Of a stretch of DNA of 64,000 bases, positions 58,117-64,000 are shown in pieces; position 1 is the stretch's first letter, and each line of letters begins with the position of its first letter. The position numbers and the translations under genes are program-made. Source of the DNA: Oxalobacteraceae bacterium. GTDB taxonomy: Bacteria; Pseudomonadota; Gammaproteobacteria; Burkholderiales; Burkholderiaceae_D. Location of the stretch: the NCBI GenBank assembly GCA_025352145.1, contig JANXTY010000030.1:212496-276495 (forward strand), read 5' to 3'. The notes below the pieces were generated by a model, which ran no database searches, had not been told where the DNA came from, and saw nothing but the letters and a program-made list of their open reading frames with translations.

Positions 58117-58917
58117 ATGTCCGATATTCTCAATAAAATCCTGGAAGTCAAAGCTGACGAAGTCGCCGCAGCCAAAAAATATCGTGACTTATCCAGTCTG
58201 CGGCGCGAAGTTGAAGTCGATAGCGAGGGACGTGCCAATCTGCGTGGATTTGAAGTGAGCCTGCGCAAAAATATCGCTGCTGGCCGTGCCGGTGTTATCG
58301 CTGAAGTAAAAAAAGCCTCGCCTTCAAAAGGTATTTTGCGCACCGATTTCCGACCTGCCGAGATTGCTGCCAGCTACGCTGAAAATGGCGCAGCCTGTCT
58401 CTCTGTGCTGACCGACGTGCAGTTTTTTCAGGGTGCGCCGGAATACCTGCAGCAAGCACGGGCGGCCTGTGCTATTCCGGTGTTGCGCAAGGACTTCATG
58501 ATCGATATGTATCAGGTCTATGAAGCGCGTTCGTGGGGTGCGGATTGCATCTTGCTGATAGTCGCGGCGCTTGATCATGGCTTGATGGCAGAACTCGAAG
58601 CGTGTGCGCATGAGTTGGGGATGGATGTGCTGGTAGAGGTGCATGATGGCGTCGAACTTGATGCCGCGTTGAAGCTCAAGACGGCGATGGTGGGCATCAA
58701 TAATCGCAATTTACGCACCTTTGAAACCTCTTTGCAAACCACCATCGATTTATTGCCGCGCATCTCTGGTGACAAGCTGGTCGTGACTGAATCAGGTATC
58801 CTGATCAGGGATGATGTCAAGCGGATGCGTGATGCCAATGTGCATGCTTTCCTGGTTGGTGAGGCGTTTATGCGGGCGCCTGATCCCGGTGTGGAATTGA
58901 GTCGGTTGTTTGTTTGA
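58117..58917 (+). CDS. trpC: Indole-3-glycerol phosphate synthase
   Basis: 266 residues of a TIM barrel. It decarboxylates and closes CdRP to indole-glycerol phosphate. Motifs: [14 protein letters not shown] (catalytic Lys), [45 protein letters not shown], and TESGI near the end. Single-function enzyme, not fused to TrpF. The remaining trp genes (trpF, trpB, trpA) are not in the window. Confidence 0.97.
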   Translation: MSDILNKILEVKADEVAAAKKYRDLSSLRREVEVDSEGRANLRGFEVSLRKNIAAGRAGVIAEVKKASPSKGILRTDFRPAEIAASYAENGAACLSVLTDVQFFQGAPEYLQQARAACAIPVLRKDFMIDMYQVYEARSWGADCILLIVAALDHGLMAELEACAHELGMDVLVEVHDGVELDAALKLKTAMVGINNRNLRTFETSLQTTIDLLPRISGDKLVVTESGILIRDDVKRMRDANVHAFLVGEAFMRAPDPGVELSRLFV

Positions 58918-59147
58918 TTTCAGCATTTTTCTAGCGGAGATGCAGTGGTGTTTTGGCGAATACAGAACAGCACTGCGCTTCGCTCCCGCTCCGCTATGTA
59001 TAAGTTCCCATGAGGTCCGGCATCTTTGCCCAAAGGACAGCATGGGTGGTTAACGTTTAATGGAGATCATTCCATTGCGTGCCGATATTGGCGTGTTGTA
59101 AACGCCCGTAGACGATTTAGTCGATGGGATATTCTGGATAACCTCAT

Positions 59148-59951
59148 ATGAATTTGAATCACACGACAACAAGCGATAGCCAACTTACCATTGCCGGCAG
59201 AACCTATCGCTCGCGCTTATTGGTGGGCAGCGGAAAATACCGTGACCTCGATCAAACGCGCAAGGCTACCGAAGCCTCCGGCGCCGAGATTATCACCGTC
59301 GCCATTCGCCGCGTCAATATCGGCCAAGACCCGAACGCGCCTAGTTTGCTAGATGCGGTGCCGCCTTCCCAATACACGATCTTGCCCAATACTGCCGGCT
59401 GTTATAACGCCAAGGATGCGGTCTACACCTTGCAGTTGGCGCGAGAATTATTGAATGGTCACAAGTTGGTCAAGCTGGAAGTTTTGGGTGACGAAAAGAC
59501 CTTATTCCCGCACATGCCGGAAACCCTGAAAGCCGCAGAAATACTGGTGCGCGATGGATTCGATGTGATGGTGTATTGCAGCGATGATCCGATTCAGGCC
59601 AGGTTGCTCGAGGAAATCGGCTGCGTTGCCGTGATGCCGTTAGCGTCCCTGATCGGTTCCGGTATGGGCATTCTTAATCCGTGGAATTTGCAGCTCATCA
59701 TCGAACAAGCCAAGGTTCCCATTTTGGTCGATGCGGGTGTCGGCACTGCATCGGATGCGGCGATTGCGATGGAATTGGGTTGCGACGGCGTGTTGATGAA
59801 TACCGCCATCGCTAGTGCCCGCGACCCCATTCGCATGGCACGTGCGATGGGCTTGGCGGTCCAGGCCGGGCGTGAGGCTTATCTGGCTGGACGTATCCCC
59901 AAACGTTTTTCTGCATCGCCATCCTCTCCAATGACTGGACGGGTGGCCTGA
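59148..59951 (+). CDS. thiG: Thiazole synthase
   Basis: 267 residues. ThiG builds the thiazole phosphate of thiamine from DXP, dehydroglycine and ThiS-thiocarboxylate. Motifs: [60 protein letters not shown] (Schiff-base Lys), [40 protein letters not shown]. No thiS is visible within 230 bp upstream, nor a TPP riboswitch. It starts a thiG-thiD-thiE series. Confidence 0.96.
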   Translation: MNLNHTTTSDSQLTIAGRTYRSRLLVGSGKYRDLDQTRKATEASGAEIITVAIRRVNIGQDPNAPSLLDAVPPSQYTILPNTAGCYNAKDAVYTLQLARELLNGHKLVKLEVLGDEKTLFPHMPETLKAAEILVRDGFDVMVYCSDDPIQARLLEEIGCVAVMPLASLIGSGMGILNPWNLQLIIEQAKVPILVDAGVGTASDAAIAMELGCDGVLMNTAIASARDPIRMARAMGLAVQAGREAYLAGRIPKRFSASPSSPMTGRVA

Positions 59952-60011
59952 TGAAGGCTTCTATCAATCTACTGTGCGATTTACACTCGCTACGATGGTA
60001 GAGGTGTCTTG

Positions 60012-60806
60012 ATGGAGGATACACAGCGGCCTTGTGTGCTGATATTTGCAGGAGCAGACCCCAGTGGCGGTGCTGGCATTGCGGCTGATATTCAAGCTAT
60101 TACGGTGCATGGCGCACACCCGCTGCCGGTGATTACGGCATTGACTGTGCAGGATAACGATAGGGTGTTTTCTGTGCATCCTGTGGCTGCAGAGTTGGTA
60201 CAACAACAGGCAAAAGCGCTTATCGACAAGATTACTATTTCCGCCATCAAGATCGGCATTGTTGGTAACGCAGCTAATGCAGAGGTGATTGCCGCAATGA
60301 TTCGTGCGGTGCGTCAATGCAATGCGGATGTCCCAGTCGTCTTCGATCCGGTGTTAGCCAGCGGTCACGGCGATGCCTTGTCCGTAGATAATGCGGCGCA
60401 AGCGCTGCAACCTTTGTTTGCCTTGGCGAGTTTAATCGTGCCAAATCTGCCGGAAGCGACAGCTTTATGCAGCGGCGTGACCGAAATTCCAGCACAGGCA
60501 ACCTATTTGTTAGGGCGCGGTTGCCAGAATGTTCTGATCAAAGGCGGCCATGCTATTGATGGTGAAGTGGTCAATCGCTGGTTCTCTCGCGATGCCCATC
60601 AAGCGTGGTGCTGGCCACGTTTGCAAGGTCAGTTTCATGGCAGTGGTTGCACCTTGGCATCGGCCATCGCCGCATTGCTGGCGCGAGGATTGCCCATGCA
60701 ACGCGCCATCGAATCAGCGCAAAATTATTGCTGGCAGGCGCTAGAAAATTCGTTTGCCATTGCCGCTGGCCAGCGTATTCCAGAGCGTATGCCTTTCGAG
60801 CAATAA
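60012..60806 (+). CDS. thiD: Hydroxymethylpyrimidine/phosphomethylpyrimidine kinase
   Basis: 264 residues from the ATG at 60012; GAGGTG lies 5 nt before the TTG-ATG pair. ThiD phosphorylates HMP twice for thiamine synthesis. Ribokinase-fold motifs: IFAGADPSGGAGIAADIQAI at the start, VFDPVLASGHG, PNLPEATALC, NVLIKGGH and the catalytic HGSGCTLASAIAALLA. Sits between thiG and thiE. Confidence 0.96.
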   Translation: MEDTQRPCVLIFAGADPSGGAGIAADIQAITVHGAHPLPVITALTVQDNDRVFSVHPVAAELVQQQAKALIDKITISAIKIGIVGNAANAEVIAAMIRAVRQCNADVPVVFDPVLASGHGDALSVDNAAQALQPLFALASLIVPNLPEATALCSGVTEIPAQATYLLGRGCQNVLIKGGHAIDGEVVNRWFSRDAHQAWCWPRLQGQFHGSGCTLASAIAALLARGLPMQRAIESAQNYCWQALENSFAIAAGQRIPERMPFEQ

Positions 60807-60829
60807 CATCGCATTTTTGAAAGAGTGAA

Positions 60830-61459
60830 ATGAACGGACTCTATCTCGTTACGCCTGATTGGGACGATACGCAGAAACTGTTGGCCGTGACCGAAGCCGC
60901 ATTGCGCGGCGGCGCGGCGCTGGTGCAATATCGTCATAAAACAGCCAGCCCGATGTTACGGCGTGAACAGGCAAGTGGCTTGCTTGCATTGTGCCGACGC
61001 CATGCGTGTCCTTTGATTATTAACGACTATGTGGACTTGTGTCTGGCACTTGATGCAGACGGTGTCCACGTTGGCGGTAAGGATGAATCCGTGGCCGCGA
61101 TTCGCGCTCAAGTAGGCCCTGAAAAAATCGTCGGTGCCTCCTGTTACGGCAGCATGGAACTGGCACGCGAGGCGTATCGATCGGGGGCGAGTTACATTGC
61201 CTTCGGTGGATTTTATCCATCGCTGGTTAAAAAATATCCGGTCACCACATCACCCGACATCATTGCACAAGCTAAACTGGAAATTGCTTTGCCCAGCGTC
61301 GTCATCGGCGGCATGACGGCGCAAAATGCCAAGCCATTGGTAGCTCAAGGCGCGGACATGGTGGCGGCGATTAGCAGTGTCTATTTGGCGGTCGATGCTG
61401 AGGCGGCTGCGCGGGAGTTTGTGCAGTTATTCGCGTCGTTACGGGGTGCGTCAGCGTAA
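60830..61459 (+). CDS. thiE: Thiamine-phosphate synthase
   Basis: 209 residues. ThiE joins HMP-PP and thiazole phosphate. Motifs: LYLVTPDW, GGAALVQYRHKTAS (Lys in the usual QYR-K block), IINDYVDLCLALDADGVHVGG, IVGASCYG and YIAFGGFYPSLVKK, then VVIGGMTAQNA. It ends the thi cluster. The TAA stop is followed by accessory DNA with Rhs remnants. Confidence 0.94.
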   Translation: MNGLYLVTPDWDDTQKLLAVTEAALRGGAALVQYRHKTASPMLRREQASGLLALCRRHACPLIINDYVDLCLALDADGVHVGGKDESVAAIRAQVGPEKIVGASCYGSMELAREAYRSGASYIAFGGFYPSLVKKYPVTTSPDIIAQAKLEIALPSVVIGGMTAQNAKPLVAQGADMVAAISSVYLAVDAEAAAREFVQLFASLRGASA

Positions 61460-61554
61460 ATTCGTAAAATACGTCTGCGGTATCGCGTTCCTGGCTCGAT
61501 CGTAGGCGCTTGCTAAGGAGTCGCTCAGAAATAACGGCCTTATTGCTCACGGGC

Positions 61555-61807
61555 TCAGTCTCCTACCGATCCGCTGGACGGAGTACCGCAAGCAGACGTC
61601 ATGGCCGTAGTGCGGGCGGCATTGCCCTGGTAAGGAGCGCCATCCAGCCCGTTCTGATCGAAGATAAACGCCTGCGGCTGCGTCACCCGAACGGCGCGGT
61701 TCAACCGGTCGTAGCGCGTGCTCGTCGTGCGGTCGGCTGCGCTCTTGAGCGCAGTGACGGCGGCGGTGAGGGTACTCAACGTCCACGGGGTGGCTGTTGC
61801 TGTTGCT
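61555..61807 (-). pseudogene. Rhs/YD-repeat gene fragment (orphan)
   Basis: The minus strand encodes a YD-repeat segment (DRTTSTRYDRLNRAVRVTQ then AFIFDQNGLDGAPYQGNAARTTA) that ends at a stop (61557) without the Rhs core end. It is a close relative of the fragment at 63680-63880 (IFDQNGIGG... YHGNAARTTA), so both come from related Rhs genes. Its upstream side is cut by the IS66 remnant. No start or function is expected. Confidence 0.7.
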
Positions 61808-61903
61808 GCGTATTTGAAAAAAATCTTCACGGAATTGCCGAATGCTAAAACTGTGGAAGCAATAGAAAATTTACTTCCCTGGAATTGCAAGACTGTGGTT
61901 TAA
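61808..61903 (+). mobile_element. IS66-family transposase, C-terminal remnant
   Basis: The plus strand reads AYLKKIFTELPNAKTVEAIE then NLLPWNC and a TAA at 61901-61903. The AYL-x-IFT-LP ... LLPWN ending is characteristic of the IS66 TnpC C-terminus. A GCTTAC shortly after (61909-61914) could mark the element's end. Only ~32 codons survive, joined to Rhs DNA on the left, so it is a scar of a transposition and deletion event. Confidence 0.65.
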
Positions 61904-62291
61904 CTACCGCTTACGGCGGAAGAACGCCCCATCAAGTCTGGTCGGGGATTGATCCGTACAAAAATGCGCCCACCGCAGTCACCGAATTTTGCGCGTGGGG
62001 TGGACGCCTCAAAGGAGTGGTGCTACGGCATTAGCTTTGCTGATTTCCGGAAATACGCAAACTAAATTATTAAAGAATTTCGGACGATAAGGCTGTCCGT
62101 GGAAACGCTTGTGCTTGCCAAACACATCTGCCTGTTTTTTAGGCAATGCGTTCGTTTGATGCTGTTTTATTGCTGTGTTTCTTTGCAAAAATTCCGTAAA
62201 AACATTTTTAAAAAATGCTTTCGCGGTTTGTCGGTAAACTCAAAAGGACTACGGACGGGGCAACGTGGCAGTGTGACAGGCGGTTTACGGA
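61904..62291. other. Accessory DNA without a recognised gene
   Basis: About 390 bases between the IS66 scar and the immunity gene. Short frames such as one at 62099-62359 on the plus strand lack a ribosome site and family resemblance. The base composition turns AT-rich, unlike the core genome. I see no RNA gene or clear repeat. Confidence 0.4.
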
Positions 62292-62816
62292 TCACGATTT
62301 TCCAACCGAAGAAATATGATTTTCTAAAAGTGACGTTTCTTGAGAGTTTAGTTTCGTGAATCGAATTCCAACTAGTGATTTCCCCCGCAAAAGAAAATAG
62401 GTTCGATCACATCGAATCGCACTGTCTGCGCTAGAAATTCCAAATAAGTCAATCTCAAAAAAATCGGATACAAGTCCAACAGAAAACTTACAACCTATTT
62501 CCGCATGCTGCTTATCCGAAAAATCAATTAGGCCACTTCCTTGCGCGTCTAAAACTGGCAAACCAATAGTCTCGGGAAGTTCAAAACTTTTATGAGGCAC
62601 ATGAATTTTATCAAATGAAAGAAGCGTTACGCCCCGCATAGTGTAGGAATGCGGATCAAGCAACAATTCCAGCAACGTTGTTTCAAAATTTCCAATCCTT
62701 AGGTATTTTGCGCCGAGAAGCCCAGAATATGTCCTAAATGTAATCGGAACATATTCATCAACTTCAAAACGCGGCGACACATCAATGGCATTTGTTTCAA
62801 CGGATACGGTAATCAT
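62292..62816 (-). CDS. Putative immunity protein of the Rhs toxin tip
   Basis: 174 residues, start ATG at 62816 with AGAGGA 6 nt upstream, 13 nt after the toxin stop: the normal place for the cognate immunity gene. No signal peptide or membrane helix, so it acts in the cytosol. I do not recognise the family; it is mixed alpha/beta by appearance and acidic. The AT content is higher than that of neighbouring core genes, consistent with a horizontally exchanged toxin-immunity cassette. Confidence 0.7.
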   Translation of the reverse strand: MITVSVETNAIDVSPRFEVDEYVPITFRTYSGLLGAKYLRIGNFETTLLELLLDPHSYTMRGVTLLSFDKIHVPHKSFELPETIGLPVLDAQGSGLIDFSDKQHAEIGCKFSVGLVSDFFEIDLFGISSADSAIRCDRTYFLLRGKSLVGIRFTKLNSQETSLLENHISSVGKS

Positions 62817-62829
62817 TTAATTCCTCTCA

Positions 62830-63774
62830 TCATGGCACTGGCATCGCATGAATTAATGCAGGTAAATTATCAGTAGCTTTCTGAGAAAATTTCAATTCCC
62901 ATCCGCCTGCATTCACTAACTTATTGAGAGGAACACCCAAAGCAGTTGCTTCTCTTACTGCACTTTGCAAGCTAGTCAATTGCATTTGGCTACCCAAATT
63001 TACCGCCTCGCGTGACATGCCTTTATTAAGCATCGCCGTTGCATATTCAGCCAAATGTTCAGTGGCGTTTCCGTGAACCCATACTTTTACATTGCCAGTC
63101 GCGAGTTCAAAAGACCTTGGAATAACTGTTCCCTGCCAAACTGGCTGAGTAGCCTTTATCGAATCCCAGACCACTTCTTCTTTGGATAATAATCGCGTCA
63201 ATAAAGTTAGAAATTTACCCGATTTACCAATAGTTCCAGCAACCATACCGCCAGCGCCAAATGGCTCAGCTAACTTTCCGAATGTCTCGCCAGGATGATC
63301 AAGATCGTAATTAACATCATTTTTAAGCTGTTGCCACTCACCCTTTAAGTATTTGCCAACTTGTTCGCCAACGCCTCCACTAGTGCGTACCGCCGCCGAC
63401 CCTTGAAACCGCGCCCACGACGCTTGAAACGCTTCAATCGATGTTTGCCTGCAAAAAAAGCCGCATGCATACACTTCGATGACCTGTGGTGCGGGCGCGT
63501 TGATCTCAAATCCCGTCGGGTCGGTCCAATTCGTCGGGTTGTTCAACACATAGCTGTAGCGATTATAGCTCTGCCCATTGACCGGATCTTGAATTAATGG
63601 ATCGGCTGTGAGAAATCTCGCAGTGTACGGATCGTACACACGCCCGTTCATGTGCACCAGGTCGAGCTGGTCGAGCATTTCATGTCCGGTATAACTTGAT
63701 CTTCTGGCCCAGGGCGTTGTAGGCGGTGGCGGTAGTGCGGGCGGCATTGCCGTGGTAGGCGCTGGTACCGGCAC
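62830..63774 (-). CDS. Orphan Rhs C-terminal tip: core end plus polymorphic toxin domain
   Basis: 314 residues. Residues 1-24 are an out-of-frame reading of YD-repeat DNA and are probably not native. Residues 26-89 are the end of the Rhs core (SYTGHEMLDQLDLVHMNGRVYDP ... RYSYVLNNP ... DPTGF), after which the toxin always begins. The 225-residue tip contains WVHGNATEHLAEY and ends in GWELKFSQKATDNLPALIHAMPVP. I do not recognise the toxin family; conserved His residues suggest an enzyme. With its N-terminus missing it is probably a silent cassette. Followed by its immunity gene. Confidence 0.72.
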   Translation of the reverse strand: MPVPAPTTAMPPALPPPPTTPWARRSSYTGHEMLDQLDLVHMNGRVYDPYTARFLTADPLIQDPVNGQSYNRYSYVLNNPTNWTDPTGFEINAPAPQVIEVYACGFFCRQTSIEAFQASWARFQGSAAVRTSGGVGEQVGKYLKGEWQQLKNDVNYDLDHPGETFGKLAEPFGAGGMVAGTIGKSGKFLTLLTRLLSKEEVVWDSIKATQPVWQGTVIPRSFELATGNVKVWVHGNATEHLAEYATAMLNKGMSREAVNLGSQMQLTSLQSAVREATALGVPLNKLVNAGGWELKFSQKATDNLPALIHAMPVP

Positions 63775-63880
63775 TAGTACCGGCGCTGCCGCCGATGCCG
63801 TTCTGGTCGAAGATATACGACTGCGATTGGGTCACCTAACCCTTGGCGTCGATGGCGTTGTGTAATTTCCCACACTAACT
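63680..63880 (-). pseudogene. Rhs/YD-repeat fragment with a stop codon and frameshift
   Basis: On the minus strand ...NAIDAKG is followed by an in-frame TAG (63836-63838), then VTQSQSYIFDQNGIGGSAGT, TSAYHGNAARTTATAYNALGQ, then a frame change near 63695 into the SYTGHEM frame of the toxin tip. It represents the lost body of the Rhs gene. The 120 bases to the right edge show no readable Rhs sequence. Confidence 0.65.
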
Positions 63881-64000
63881 CCGAACAATCCCGCCAATTC
63901 CACCCCATTTCACATCGCACAACACCTACCTGCGTACAACGCTAATTTGGGCGAGACGATTTCCCCTGCAAAATAAACTATTGCAAAATACGCGCTTTTT

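Noticed and set aside
58918..59147. TPP riboswitch upstream of thiG
   Set aside because: The conserved CTGAGA and ACCTGATCTGGATAA-type elements are absent; a lone CTGGATAAC is not enough.
61718..61807. Plus-strand open frame leading into the IS66 remnant
   Set aside because: It is the antisense of the Rhs fragment; only codons from 61808 on look like IS66.
61904..62030. Frame reading GRTPHQVWSGIDPYK as a second transposase piece
   Set aside because: The short peptide faintly resembles integrase C-termini, but it is too short and has no catalytic residues, so no call is made.
62099..62359. 86-codon plus-strand frame in AT-rich accessory DNA
   Set aside because: No ribosome-binding site, no family resemblance, and it overlaps the immunity gene's 3' end on the other strand.

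Overview
This 64 kb window is chromosomal DNA of a betaproteobacterium, most likely Oxalobacteraceae or a close Burkholderiales relative. The placement is inferred from gene order and protein character (rimP-nusA-infB-rbfA-truB, miaB-ybeZ-ybeY-corC-lnt-glyQ-glyS-gmhB-plsC, hda-HAD-pcnB-folK), not from any database search. Base composition looks close to balanced. Most of the window is dense housekeeping DNA; accessory DNA lies at about 33.6-49 kb and after 61.5 kb.

Layout. 0-2.6 kb, minus strand: a flavin dehydrogenase with an Fe-S partner cut by the window edge, then a glutathione S-transferase. 2.8-7.3 kb: purB, a cytochrome b561, two YceI proteins, purM. 7.3-13.6 kb: an AI-2E-type permease, hda, a HAD phosphatase, pcnB, folK, a decayed DUF486 gene, a deoxynucleoside kinase, panB. 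13.9-16.3 kb: scpB and an RluB-type pseudouridine synthase. 16.4-23.0 kb: rimP-nusA-infB-rbfA-truB behind a clear sigma-70 promoter. 23.4-33.6 kb: miaB to plsC.

33.6-41.3 kb is the most interesting part. A sigma-54 promoter, a two-hairpin leader with the A1/G4 hexaloops expected of ANTAR (NasR/NasT-type) RNA targets, and a strong intrinsic terminator precede a nitrate ABC transporter (nrtA, nrtB, nrtD). Next come a membrane kinase with a PilJ (nitrate/nitrite-type) sensor domain, Hpt and CheA-like ATPase, a single-domain CheY-like receiver, a CheX-type phosphatase and a chlorite dismutase with apparent heme residues. I read this as a nitrate uptake, sensing and by-product detoxification island.

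41.4-51 kb: a lipoprotein built from seven DUF2799-like repeats, a molybdenum hydroxylase set (xdhC, mocA-like, iorA, iorB), a GH105 hydrolase and a Sel1-repeat protein. 51-54 kb: hslR, mltA, a small membrane protein, apaG, rpe. 54.2-58.9 kb: a trp operon headed by a leader peptide with four Trp codons and an attenuator, then trpE, trpG, a secreted LprI-like gene, trpD, trpC. 59.1-61.5 kb: thiG, thiD, thiE. 61.5-64 kb: debris of Rhs/YD-repeat genes with an intact-looking toxin tip and immunity gene, plus an IS66 transposase remnant.

A dispersed intergenic repeat of about 120 bp occurs three times (after truB, plsC and nrtD); in two copies it starts exactly at the stop codon. No tRNA, rRNA or CRISPR array was recognised.
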